Of a stretch of DNA of 14,129 bases, positions 6,136 through 13,709 are shown piece after piece (the first letter of the stretch is position 1; each line of letters starts with the position of its first letter). The notes under the pieces were generated by a model, which saw only the letters and a list, made by a program, of their open reading frames with translations, was not told the origin of the DNA and ran no database searches. The translations under genes were made by a program, and so were the position numbers. The stretch is from JBDTRY01 sp039931435 (GTDB lineage: Bacteria > Acidobacteriota > Thermoanaerobaculia > Gp7-AA8): positions 1 to 14,129 of the forward strand of contig JBDTRY010000086.1 in the NCBI GenBank assembly GCA_039931435.1. The letters are read 5' to 3'.

Positions 6136-6149
6136 GAGGCTCTGATCCC
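6136..6149 (-). repeat. Degenerate copy of the GGGTCAGAGCCTC repeat
   Basis: On the minus strand it reads GGGATCAGAGCCTC, the core motif with one extra A. It lies in the intergenic region between divergent genes and lacks the leader seen at 326-350 and 12717-12738. Confidence 0.5.
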
Positions 6150-6372
6150 AATTCGCTCAGCTCATCCAGATCCCATGCGCGACCCATTGTGGCGAGAACG
6201 CCGCAGGGCTGACCGTTAACCGGTTGTAAATGGAGAGGATCGCGGCGCCGCATTCGCTTCTGGCCGCGCCACGTCTGATAATAGTCCTTCAACCGAGTCA
6301 GACCTGTTCCTTACGTTGCAGTCATCACCGCTGCCGGATCGGGGTCTGCTCCTTCAAACAAGGAGAAAGCGA

Positions 6373-9300
6373 ATGCACCGGCTGGCTCGCGTCCCATGGC
6401 AGCTGTTGACGGCGGCGATCGTCGCGGTCACCTTCAGTTCCTCCCCACTGTTCGCGCAGAACCTGCTCACCAATGGGGGATTCAATGGAAGTCTCCAGGG
6501 ATGGGAGATTGCCACTGACTCTCGCATCAGCCTGTCCTACACGCAAACGGACGCGAACAGCAATCCGTCATCCGGATCGGCGGAGCAGAGGTACAACGCT
6601 CAGACCGTCGATGGGCAGTCTCTGAGCCTCATCTCGCAGCGTGTGCAGATCGTGCCCGGAGCCACATACCAGTTCGGCGGTGACTTGGTTGACCGAATCT
6701 TCCTGGGCAAGGTGGATGCTTCGGCGCAGTCGCTGCCTTCGAGCGAAGTGTACAGGCAATTCGACCGGGGGCTCTCGCAGTTGGAGGTAACGGGACAGGC
6801 AATCAGTCCACCGAAGTTTGCCCTGTGGTGGTTTCGCCGCGACGACACGCTCATTGACAGCGGGCAGACCTACGCTCTGGGATCGCTGACGGCAAACCTG
6901 TGGGTACGCACCAGCGCCAGCGCCGTGGCGCCGAGCGAAGCGGTTTACGCCCGGATCATTCTTTTCATACCGGCCCAACTGGGCTTCGTCGGGATATTCG
7001 ACAACGCCTTCATCAACGGACCGAACGGAGCAGATCTGCCCGCTCCCGACTCCGTATCCATTTCCTTTCGCGGACACACGACGGGATGTGGTCCGCGCAC
7101 GATCAGTTGCCGATCCGGAGAGCAGATCGACTTTCAGCCGGTCCTGCCGGGATACAACGTTCTGAGCTGCGATCAGTTCTCCTGGGACTTCGGCGACGGC
7201 GCGCGCTCGAGCGTTCAATCGCCATCGCACACCTTCACCGGCGCGGGGCCATTCACGGTGACTCTGACGGTTTCTCCGTGCCGATTTGGTTCGCTCGTGG
7301 CACAGACCCAATTCGATTTTTCGTCGCGTGTCGAACTGGTCAGCACTCCGAAGTCGCTGGCCCAGACCACCGCGGGCGGGGCAGTAACTACGTACGCGCT
7401 TCGCAATGTCGGCGGTTCCGCCACAAAGATCCAGCTCAGCCAGACCGGGACCTTTTTCACACAGACCCCGTCAACGTTCGACCTCGCTGCAGGGGCCACG
7501 CAGACCGTGACTCTCACCGGGCTGCCTATGGCGATTGGCATCTACGACGGGCGGTCCAATCTTTCCGGTCCGGGCCTGTCCCCTTCGTCGTCCGTCCCGG
7601 TGAGAATGATCTGTTCGACGCGTCCCGGCGGAACCGTCGATGGGCGAGCCGTGACGTCCCGTGTGGATATCGCCAGTTCTTCGGCAACGAGTGCGGTCGG
7701 TGGTTCGGCGACGTTCAGGAACGACGGAACGGCAGTCCTCGAGGGCCTTCTGGGAGCGGATGTTCCGTGGATCATTCCCCAGTCGCAGAAGGTGACCATC
7801 CCTCCCGGAAACTCCGCCACGGTCTCATTCAGTATCGATCCCGCAACGCGGCCGGACGCCGGAACGGTCGGTTCGGCCACGGGCAATCTGGTGCTCTCCT
7901 ATCTGGACGGCGGTCCATCCAAACAGGCGGCCGCGCATAGCATTCATCCACTCGATGGAAGTGGCGCCTCCGCCTCCACCGTGGCCATCGTGCATACCGT
8001 GACACCAGGCAGCGCTCCGGGGACGATTCCACCGCTCGCGCCCGGAGAACTTGCCATCTTCATCCCCGGAATCGCCCACGTTGTGGGCACCGTCGGCCTC
8101 TTCATCTCGGACCTGACGCTGACGAACCTGCTCGAAGCCGGGACGCTGTCGAATATCCGCATCTGGTTCAGACCGAACGGTTCGTCTTCGTCATCCGTTA
8201 CGCCCGCTCTGAACCTGCTGGCCAATCAGCCGCTCACCTTCTCGGACGCGGCACAGACTCTGTTCAACAACACCACGGCCGTAGGCAGCGCGCAGATCCG
8301 GGGAGCAAACCTGGATTCGCTCAGTGCCACGGCCAGCGTCTTCAACGCCAGCAATCCCTCCGGTACTTTCGGAACCGACGTCCCTTCACTTCGCTCGGAT
8401 CGCAGCAGCGGAGCGGGGCAGACGATCTACATAACCGGACTCCGAAGTAATGCCACCATGCACTCCAACCTCTACCTGCAGGAAGCGGCGGGAGGAGCCA
8501 CCTCGGTCAGGACCCAGTTTTTCGACCTCCTGGGCGCGCCGCTCGGGACGCGCGACGACGCATTGTCGGCATTCGCGCTGGTGCAACTTGGTTCGGTCGT
8601 TCCCGTCGGGGCAGTTTCCGCGGCTCTCACACCCTCAGCAGGTTCCACCGGGCGTCTGCTGGCCTACGCCACTCCCGTCGACCGCGCCAGCGGCGATACA
8701 TGGGCGGTGACAGACTGGTCGAAGCGGTTCGGATACGACACCTCTCAGCCGGTTCTCGTTCCCGTGGCGGCGGCAGTTCACGGGGCGAACAACACCTACT
8801 TCCGCACCGACCTGGCCGTGATGAACGTGGGAACGAACTCCGGCAGTGGAACGCTTCGTTTCCGGTCACGAACAGGCTCATCGTTCGAACGAGTCATCAA
8901 TCTTCCGCAGCAACAGACGCTGAGCTTCGAGGATGTCCTCGGTGGGCTATTCGCCCTGACAACCGACGACGTGGGCTATCTCGAATTCATACCGTCCAGC
9001 GGAAGATTCGTCCTCACCAGCCGCACATACACGACACTTTCCGGTCAGAACGCGACGTTCGGAGCCGGGGTACCGACACTACTCGCAGGATCCGGATTGA
9101 AAGCCGGCGAACGGAAACGTTTCGGCGGAATTTCCGACGCCTCGCTGGAGACGGTACAGGCAGGAACGCCCGGAACCTTCCGCACGAATTTGGGTTTGCT
9201 GGAGACTAGCGGCCAGGCTGCCACCGTTCGCGTGACGATGCGCTTCACTTCCGGAGGGCAACGCAGCGCTTCGCAGGGAATCGCTTCGGCAGACTATGCC

Positions 9301-9489
9301 CTGGCGCCGCGGCAATATCTCCAGGTGAATGGCATCTCCCAGTCCATTCTCACCAGTGCACGGAACGGCCTGGGCGATCTGACGAACCTTCAGTTCGACT
9401 TCGAGGTGATTTCCGGAACGGGATCGGTGGTGGTTTTCACCTCAACCGTGGACAACGGAACCGGGGACTCGATTCTCAGGCTGGAATGA
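6373..9489 (+). CDS. Large secreted protein: N-terminal jelly-roll-like region, PKD domain and four tandem beta-sandwich repeats
   Basis: The start ATG 6373 is chosen because AGGAGA (6361-6366) lies just upstream; the frame is open to 6316. The product is 1038 aa. A signal peptide (residues 1-28, ending SSSPLFA before QNLLTNGGF) sends it out of the cytoplasm. Residues 30-220 begin NLLTNGGFNGSLQGWEI, typical of CBM-like or DUF642-like jelly rolls. Residues about 228-318 form a PKD domain with SWDFGDGARSS (270-280) and SHTFTGAGPFTVTLTV. Residues 320-545 look like Ig-like or NEW3-type repeats (LRNVGGSATKIQLS; FRNDGTAVLEGLL). The last 480 residues hold four related units (about 559-675, 682-790, 794-905, 912-1038) with recurring sDL.l.N, SRTY/SVFN and GTFG.dVP patterns. 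No catalytic site or anchor is visible. It is probably a cell-surface or extracellular matrix-type protein. The gene appears monocistronic, convergent with the kinase. Confidence 0.85.
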   Translation: MHRLARVPWQLLTAAIVAVTFSSSPLFAQNLLTNGGFNGSLQGWEIATDSRISLSYTQTDANSNPSSGSAEQRYNAQTVDGQSLSLISQRVQIVPGATYQFGGDLVDRIFLGKVDASAQSLPSSEVYRQFDRGLSQLEVTGQAISPPKFALWWFRRDDTLIDSGQTYALGSLTANLWVRTSASAVAPSEAVYARIILFIPAQLGFVGIFDNAFINGPNGADLPAPDSVSISFRGHTTGCGPRTISCRSGEQIDFQPVLPGYNVLSCDQFSWDFGDGARSSVQSPSHTFTGAGPFTVTLTVSPCRFGSLVAQTQFDFSSRVELVSTPKSLAQTTAGGAVTTYALRNVGGSATKIQLSQTGTFFTQTPSTFDLAAGATQTVTLTGLPMAIGIYDGRSNLSGPGLSPSSSVPVRMICSTRPGGTVDGRAVTSRVDIASSSATSAVGGSATFRNDGTAVLEGLLGADVPWIIPQSQKVTIPPGNSATVSFSIDPATRPDAGTVGSATGNLVLSYLDGGPSKQAAAHSIHPLDGSGASASTVAIVHTVTPGSAPGTIPPLAPGELAIFIPGIAHVVGTVGLFISDLTLTNLLEAGTLSNIRIWFRPNGSSSSSVTPALNLLANQPLTFSDAAQTLFNNTTAVGSAQIRGANLDSLSATASVFNASNPSGTFGTDVPSLRSDRSSGAGQTIYITGLRSNATMHSNLYLQEAAGGATSVRTQFFDLLGAPLGTRDDALSAFALVQLGSVVPVGAVSAALTPSAGSTGRLLAYATPVDRASGDTWAVTDWSKRFGYDTSQPVLVPVAAAVHGANNTYFRTDLAVMNVGTNSGSGTLRFRSRTGSSFERVINLPQQQTLSFEDVLGGLFALTTDDVGYLEFIPSSGRFVLTSRTYTTLSGQNATFGAGVPTLLAGSGLKAGERKRFGGISDASLETVQAGTPGTFRTNLGLLETSGQAATVRVTMRFTSGGQRSASQGIASADYALAPRQYLQVNGISQSILTSARNGLGDLTNLQFDFEVISGTGSVVVFTSTVDNGTGDSILRLE

Positions 9490-9575
9490 CGGTGCTGCAT
9501 CATGCCTCCTCTGCCGCGTTACTCCGATCGCCAGAGCTCCCGTTTGCTTCCTTCGCCTCCGACGGTGCGGAACAT

Positions 9576-11588
9576 TCACTTTTCTCCGTTTGTCACTGTT
9601 TGCCCGAGAGGCAGGTATTTCTTCAATGTACGCCGGCGGGTTTCGAATGCCTCCCGGGAGTCCGAGAGGAACTGCCTGAAGCGTGGGTCGGCCCGAATGG
9701 GGTCCAGCATCGGATCGCGCTGGAAGAGTGGATAGCAGGGCATGCCTTCACGCGAGATCCGGTCGAGTACCTCCACAGCCTTGCCGCCCTCGCCCATCTG
9801 CGCCCACGCGGAGGCAACGTTGTACAGGGCGTGATGAAAATGCGATGACCCCTCGCCGAGTTCGTACACCCTGGCGATGGCCTGCTTTGCCTCCGATCGG
9901 CGACCCATGCTCGCCAGAATCAGAGCGTAGACGCTCCAGAAGTCCCCCTGGTTCTTCCCCAGGCGTTGCTCGGTAAATTTCAGAGCTTCTTCGCGCCGGC
10001 CCAACTCATTCAGCGCCAGCGCGATCTGCCAGTTCTCCGGCCCGTACTCTCTCAGCTCGCGCAGCGCTCTGGCGGTGTCTCCCTGCCAGAGATGGATGCG
10101 GGCGATGCGCATCCAGAGATCGAAATCGGCAGGATTGATCCTCAACAGATGCTCGTAGTCGGCAAGGGCCTCGGGGAACATGCCCACGTGCATGAGAATC
10201 GAGGCACGGCTGGACAGCGCCGGCTCGTACGCGGGATCCGCGGCAAGAGCTTTGGAAATCTCGATCATCGCGTCCTCATGCGCGAAGCCACGGGCCTTCG
10301 TCCACTTCAGCTGCGCCAGCACGCCGTGCGCAACGGGAGATGCCGGATCCCGCCGCATAACTTCGTCGGCCTGGAGGAAAGCCTTCTGTTCCCAGCTTCG
10401 ATCCGGGTCTCTGTCAAATGCCCGCCGACAGTATTGGAGCGCCAGCGTGGTGCGCGCTGGAAGGAATTCGGGGTCGCGACGGACTACCTCTTCCAGCAGA
10501 GGAATCGACTTGTCCTGCGCGGACCCGTTCTTGTCGTCAGCGAAGAACTGCGCTCGCGTCCAGACCTCGCGGATCTTCGGATCCGAAGGAGCCTCGGCCG
10601 CGGGTTTTACAAGAACCGATCCGGCGGTCGACCGGTCGCGCGGACGCATCAGCCAGGCCGCTGCGATGGTCGCGCTGATCACTGCGACTACGATCATCGG
10701 GAAGAACCAGCGAGGTCGCCGCGAAGAGGTTGCAGCAACAGGCGAGGCATCGCTTCCGCGCGCGAACGCCCGCAACTCCGCAGCAACCGTCTGCATTTTT
10801 GGTCGCGAGGCTGGATCCTTCGCCAGCATGGAGGTGGACAGCGCAGCAAGCCGCGGATCGGCATTCGCAGGAAGCGGCACAGGGGCCTCATTCAGAATGC
10901 GCGCGATGGTCTGTACGGGAGCGCCTGTATCGAACGGAGGCTTTCCGGCGAGCGCCTCATGCAATACCGAACCGAGGGCGAACACGTCGCAGGCACCGTC
11001 GAGAGGCTCGCCGCGCAGTTGTTCAGGGGACATGTAGACAACCGTTCCGACGATCCTCCCCTGCTGGGTGAGAAAGGATGTCGGAGAATCGTCGGAGGTC
11101 GGAGCATCGAGGCCGCCTTTGGCCAGGCCGAAGTCGATCACCTTGGCGAATCCGTGGTCCGTGACCATGACGTTGTCCGGCTTGACGTCGCGATGGACCA
11201 CTCCCGAGGCATGAGCGGCCCCCAGTCCCTCGGCAACCTGGGAGAGGATCTCGGCGATCTCGGCCGGAGGAGGTTTCGTCGACAGCCACTGCCGAAGGCT
11301 CATTCCGTCGATCAGCTCCATGGCCACGAAGAACTGGCCCCCGGAGGCTTCACCGATGTCGAAGATCGTAACGAGGTTTGGATGATTCAGCTGCGAAGCG
11401 GTTTCGGCTTCCCGACGAAGCCGGATCAGCGCTTCGCGATCGCCAGCGAGATCCGGAGCGAGCAACTTGATGGCCACAACCCGGTTCAAGCGTGCGTCGC
11501 GCGCTCGATACAGCTGCCCCATGCCGCCGGACGACAATGGCCCAATGATCTCGTAACTGCCGAGACGTTCCCCGGCCCTCAGTTGCAT
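9576..11588 (-). CDS. PknB-type serine/threonine kinase with TM segment and TPR-rich sensor region
   Basis: The 670-aa product (start ATG 11588-11586) opens MQLRAGERLGSYEIIGPLSS, the normal beginning of bacterial Hanks-type kinases. A TTG 20 codons upstream keeps the frame but adds no family sequence. The glycine loop is SSGGMGQLY (19-27), the ATP lysine K41 in VVAIKLL, the catalytic loop HRDVKPDN (132-139) with D134 and N139, the DFG aspartate D152, and the GTVVYMSPEQ activation segment end at 181-190. All residues for activity are present. A single membrane helix follows at about 294-314 (WFFPMIVVAVISATIAAAWL). Residues 330-650 are TPR-like helical repeats with patterns such as AYEPALSSRASILMHVGMFPEALADYEHLLRINP. 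The cytoplasmic kinase is therefore coupled to a probably periplasmic protein-binding region. It faces the large secreted protein gene convergently, 86 bp apart. The substrate is unknown. Confidence 0.94.
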   Translation of the reverse strand: MQLRAGERLGSYEIIGPLSSGGMGQLYRARDARLNRVVAIKLLAPDLAGDREALIRLRREAETASQLNHPNLVTIFDIGEASGGQFFVAMELIDGMSLRQWLSTKPPPAEIAEILSQVAEGLGAAHASGVVHRDVKPDNVMVTDHGFAKVIDFGLAKGGLDAPTSDDSPTSFLTQQGRIVGTVVYMSPEQLRGEPLDGACDVFALGSVLHEALAGKPPFDTGAPVQTIARILNEAPVPLPANADPRLAALSTSMLAKDPASRPKMQTVAAELRAFARGSDASPVAATSSRRPRWFFPMIVVAVISATIAAAWLMRPRDRSTAGSVLVKPAAEAPSDPKIREVWTRAQFFADDKNGSAQDKSIPLLEEVVRRDPEFLPARTTLALQYCRRAFDRDPDRSWEQKAFLQADEVMRRDPASPVAHGVLAQLKWTKARGFAHEDAMIEISKALAADPAYEPALSSRASILMHVGMFPEALADYEHLLRINPADFDLWMRIARIHLWQGDTARALRELREYGPENWQIALALNELGRREEALKFTEQRLGKNQGDFWSVYALILASMGRRSEAKQAIARVYELGEGSSHFHHALYNVASAWAQMGEGGKAVEVLDRISREGMPCYPLFQRDPMLDPIRADPRFRQFLSDSREAFETRRRTLKKYLPLGQTVTNGEK

Positions 11589-11650
11589 TTGCAGGAAGAT
11601 CTTAGCGCAACTCAGCGAAGGGACTCGCCGCAGTACGAGCGCGAGCAAGG

Positions 11651-11668
11651 CCGGGTCGCCTGACCCGG
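11651..11668. terminator. Perfect GC hairpin between the barrel-protein and kinase genes
   Basis: CCGGGTC (11651-11657) and GACCCGG (11662-11668) form a perfect 7-bp stem with a 4-base loop. It lies about 120 bases after the stop of the barrel-protein gene and 63 bases before the kinase ATG, both on the minus strand. It could attenuate read-through or be a leader hairpin of the kinase mRNA. No T-run follows on the minus strand. A second, imperfect hairpin (GTGATGAG/CTCACCAC, 11777-11796) covers the upstream stop codon. Confidence 0.35.
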
Positions 11669-11789
11669 ATACTTACCTGTCCACGGAACCGGGGTAGCTC
11701 CAGACTGCAGGAAGGTGTCCATCCTTGCGTCAGGACGTTGTAAGAAAACACCCACTTCGACTCACCCCCCAGCGGTGTGATGAGATTTC

Positions 11790-12278
11790 TCACCACCAGA
11801 TTGCGGTGGAGCATCTGCCGCTGACTGGGTCAATAAACGGTGTGGGATCGAAATCGAGATCCGGCGACGGATGGAGCAGGATCTCTCGCTCGCGCATCGG
11901 GTCGCCCGTCCACGCCCACTCGCAGGACTCGACGAGGTCGGGATCGCTGGCGATGTTGCTTTCCATCCAAAGGTCGAGCCATGCCGCGTCTGTGCAACTT
12001 GCGCATTCATCCTCGACCAGAAAGTACTTTCGGAGCCCGGGGATGTACACGAGCGTTCCGGCCGGAAAGATTGGGTTCCCTGCCGACGCTGCCGCGGTTA
12101 TCGGATCGTCGAAGGATCCGATGCCACCGGCGAAGGGCACTCCCGTCGCGTCGACATTGCGAGGGCGGCCCTGCCACGTCAACGCCAGGGCGATGACGGA
12201 AGTGCCGAAGTGGCCCTGCCCATCATCGTTATCGGGATAGCCGTAGAAGGTGATCCTTGCCTGCACCCGGTCTCTCAC
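11790..12278 (-). CDS. Barwin/expansin-like double-psi beta-barrel protein without signal peptide
   Basis: The 162-aa product starts directly with ARITFYGYPDNDDGQGHFG and then shows the landmarks of a six-stranded double-psi barrel of the barwin/expansin/RlpA type: GSFDDPITAAAS (54-65), FPAGTLVYIPGLRKYFLVEDECASC (71-95) and LDLWM (101-105). It ends LLHPSPDLDFDPTPF with a final Cys at 156. Members are normally secreted wall- or polysaccharide-binding proteins. Four cysteines (92, 95, 119, 156) could form the usual disulfides, yet no export signal is present. The start is GTG 12278 with AGGA 5 bases upstream. The frame is open a little further up (to about 12350) but offers no hydrophobic segment. 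Either the 5' part was lost in the rearranged region next door, or the protein is cytoplasmic. A broken upstream frame ends 7 bp before it. Function uncertain. Confidence 0.65.
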   Translation of the reverse strand: MRDRVQARITFYGYPDNDDGQGHFGTSVIALALTWQGRPRNVDATGVPFAGGIGSFDDPITAAASAGNPIFPAGTLVYIPGLRKYFLVEDECASCTDAAWLDLWMESNIASDPDLVESCEWAWTGDPMREREILLHPSPDLDFDPTPFIDPVSGRCSTAIWW

Positions 12279-12285
12279 CGAAGTC

Positions 12286-12399
12286 CTATAAGGTATGGCT
12301 GAAGAGACCGCCGAGCATGCACGTGCCCAAACGGCCGATGTCGTCGGCGATGGAGCCGTCGTGGCTCAGCGCGCGAATCAGGGTCAGAGCCTCTTCTCT
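12286..12399 (-). pseudogene. C-terminal gene fragment cut at a repeat (unrecognised)
   Basis: A minus-strand frame without any start runs from the stop at 12402-12400 to TAG at 12288-12286 and ends LSHDGSIADDIGRLGTCMLG followed by GLFSHTL. The upper end enters the repeat core, whose reverse complement is read as ALT, and coding-like sequence stops there. I read it as the last 30 or so residues of a gene whose 5' part is gone. The opposite strand has an equally open frame (MAEETAEHARAQTADVVGDG), so the coding strand is not certain. I do not recognise the family. Confidence 0.3.
12381..12394 (+). repeat. Dispersed repeat GGGTCAGAGCCTC, copy at 12381
   Basis: Exact 13-base core, followed by TTCTCTC rather than TGC. 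It marks the upstream limit of the broken minus-strand frame at 12286-12399. Confidence 0.7.
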
Positions 12400-12539
12400 C
12401 TAGTAATACACTCATCGTGCACCATTGGAGGAGGGTTATGAAGTTATGCCTGACTATCTGCCCTGTGGAATTAGCCGTTCCTTCGTCGGGAGAAGGCCAG
12501 GACGCTTCGTTTCCCGGGTGTGTCTTTGCATCCTGAACG

Positions 12540-12716
12540 TTGCGCACTGATCCGCGGGGCAATCTCCGTATCCAGTACTGCTTCGGGTTCGCGCTTCTTG
12601 TGGGGATCTCGTTTCTTGCTGGCCCGGCGTTCGCCAGCGACACCGTATGTCGACCGAACGAGGACTTAGCGGTCAGAAAGAAAGGGTCAGAGCCTCTGCT
12701 TGGGTCAGAAAGATAG
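12540..12716 (+). pseudogene. Signal-peptide-like gene start truncated by the repeat
   Basis: A 58-aa plus-strand frame (TTG 12540 to TAG 12716) begins LRTDPRGNLRIQY and continues with a clear signal peptide: hydrophobic core CFGFALLVGISFLAG, then PAFA as cleavage box and SDTVCRPNEDLAVRKK. At 12684 it runs into the repeat core (read as GSEPLL) and stops. It looks like the 5' end of an exported protein gene whose remainder was lost at the repeat. No start stronger than TTG and no good ribosome site are visible, so it is probably not expressed. The 290 bp from 12395 to 12683 hold nothing else that I recognise. Confidence 0.35.
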
Positions 12717-12742
12717 AGAAAGATAGGGTCAGAGCCTCTGCA
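12671..12742 (+). repeat. Tandem pair of GGTCAGAAAG...GGGTCAGAGCCTCTGC units
   Basis: Two consecutive units each start GGTCAGAAAGA (12671 and 12703) and end with the 16-base palindromic motif GGGTCAGAGCCTCTGC (12684-12699 and 12726-12741). The second carries a short AGATAG-type insertion between these parts. CAGAG and CTCTG in the motif form an interrupted palindrome around a single C. Confidence 0.75.
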
Positions 12743-12849
12743 CTTTGTCGTCCTCACTGACCACCTCACCCTCCACTCTACCCTTGTGGAACTGGCCCTC
12801 CCTTAGTTTCCATACCGAGGAGGTTTTCGCTCTCTGGGGCGCCTTCTTG
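12726..12849 (+). repeat. Structured repeat module, copy A
   Basis: The module contains, in order: GGGTCAGAGCCTCTGC (12726-12741); a hairpin TCCAC/GTGGA with a TCTAC-starting loop (12772-12790); a 29-base block identical to copy B beginning TAGTTTCCATACCGAGGAGG (12804-12832); and a second hairpin CGCTC/GGGCG (12828-12841), followed by CTTCTTGC. The same order and spacing recur at 13710-13837. It precedes the 3' end of the HNH-like gene. Confidence 0.75.
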
Positions 12850-12930
12850 CCGCGACCCCAAAGTCCAGCGCCGTCTGGACGGTACAGCCGCCGATGTGTG
12901 ATTCGTATCCACACCGCGAATCCACAGGCG

Positions 12931-13680
12931 TTAGAGACCACGATCGCCAAGCCAAGTCAGGATCTCTTCGAAGGTCATGCCCGACCTCTGCGACGCGCGG
13001 CGCGCGAACGTCTTCGAGCTGGCTGCCCCCTTCGGCGTCGAGTGGCTCACCTCTCGGCCGAGGAGATCGAGGCAGCCTCGCCGCAGCATTGCCCATGAAC
13101 GGTTGCCTTCGGAGCGAAAGGCAACGATCGCAGCGACGCGTGGATCATTTTCCGTTGCCGCGGACTGGCCCTCGATACGGGCGTGGCCGACTTTGCTGAG
13201 AAGCACGGGAGGCCGGCCATCGCGGAGCGGATGGTGAAGCTCCGCATCTGGTCCGAGTGGCTCGCCGGTGACGAGGCAGGTTGCCGCCGTGGCCCGAAGC
13301 TCCGCGCGCGCGTTCCCACCGAGGATGTAGCGATCTGTCGCCGCGGACTCGGCGACCGTCCACTGCTTCAACGCATTCAGGGCGAGGCAGAACGCCCGGT
13401 ACTCGTCCGGCAGGAGTTCACTCCATTTGCCAGGAAGCGCATTCGCGGCCATGAAATCCCGTACCGGGCCACGCTCCGCGCTCGCGCGGCGTGCTTCCGC
13501 GAGGAGAAGCTCGCCGATCCGGTCCAGCAGGCCGGCGAATGCACCTCGGGGAATCTTCTGGTTCAGCGCCGACGGATCGGCCGCAGCGGCCTCGTGGTAG
13601 TGCTCGAAGTAGTCACGGAGTAGTGCCGTCCGCTCCTCTTTTGCTATCCGTACTGTGGCCTGAGGTCGCTGGTATCCCAC
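12931..13680 (-). CDS. Protein of unknown function with an HNH-like ELHHP motif, flanked by repeat modules
   Basis: The start GTG 13680-13678 is preferred because AAGGAG lies 6 bases upstream (249 aa). ATG 13707 in the same frame gives 258 aa but lies only 2 bases from the repeat motif and has no proper ribosome site. The N-terminal half is helical and charged (EERTALLRDYFEHYHEA; LLDRIGELLLAEARRASAE). In the middle, CLVTGEPLGPDAELHHPLRD (144-163 in the long form) followed by GRPPVLLSKVGHARIEG recalls an HNH or zinc-knuckle nuclease core with a Cys, a His-His pair and a later His175. A complete second Cys pair is missing, so nuclease activity is only a possibility. The C-terminus ends with a small helical piece, GMTFEEILTWLGDRGL. 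It is the only apparently whole gene between the two copies of the structured repeat, and thus a candidate cargo gene. I do not recognise the family. Confidence 0.6.
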   Translation of the reverse strand: MGYQRPQATVRIAKEERTALLRDYFEHYHEAAAADPSALNQKIPRGAFAGLLDRIGELLLAEARRASAERGPVRDFMAANALPGKWSELLPDEYRAFCLALNALKQWTVAESAATDRYILGGNARAELRATAATCLVTGEPLGPDAELHHPLRDGRPPVLLSKVGHARIEGQSAATENDPRVAAIVAFRSEGNRSWAMLRRGCLDLLGREVSHSTPKGAASSKTFARRASQRSGMTFEEILTWLGDRGL

Positions 13681-13709
13681 GGTGATCTCCTTACTCGGGT
13701 CGGTCATCA

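Larger units (their letters stand above)
5943..6372. other. Divergent regulatory region between pilin and secreted-protein genes
   Basis: These 430 bases contain no supportable gene. On the pilin side they hold an 11-bp direct repeat (6048-6058 and 6088-6098) and a weak minus-strand TACTAT at about 6087-6082 that could be a -10. In the middle lies a degenerate copy of the dispersed repeat (6136-6149). On the right, GATAAT at 6277-6282 matches the -10 consensus in five of six positions but has no good -35. It lies about 90 bases before the secreted-protein start, whose ribosome site AGGAGA is at 6361-6366. Confidence 0.45.

Noticed and set aside
6900..7940. 346-aa plus-strand frame inside the large secreted protein gene
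   Set aside because: Arg/Ser-rich shadow in another phase of a gene with a signal peptide and PKD motif.
9966..11663. 565-aa plus-strand open frame opposite the kinase
   Set aside because: It is the complement of a clear Hanks-type kinase with all catalytic residues; the plus frame shows no domain and only reflects GC-rich codon structure.
11602..11814. 70-aa minus-strand frame between the barrel protein and kinase genes
   Set aside because: Overlaps the end of the barrel gene, contains hairpins and no recognisable domain; probably leader or spacer sequence.
12421..12539. Short plus-strand ORF after a GGAGGAGGG ribosome-like site (MKLCLTICPVELAV...)
   Set aside because: Good ribosome-like sequence but only about 33 codons, no domain and located in rearranged sequence between repeats; not supportable as a gene.
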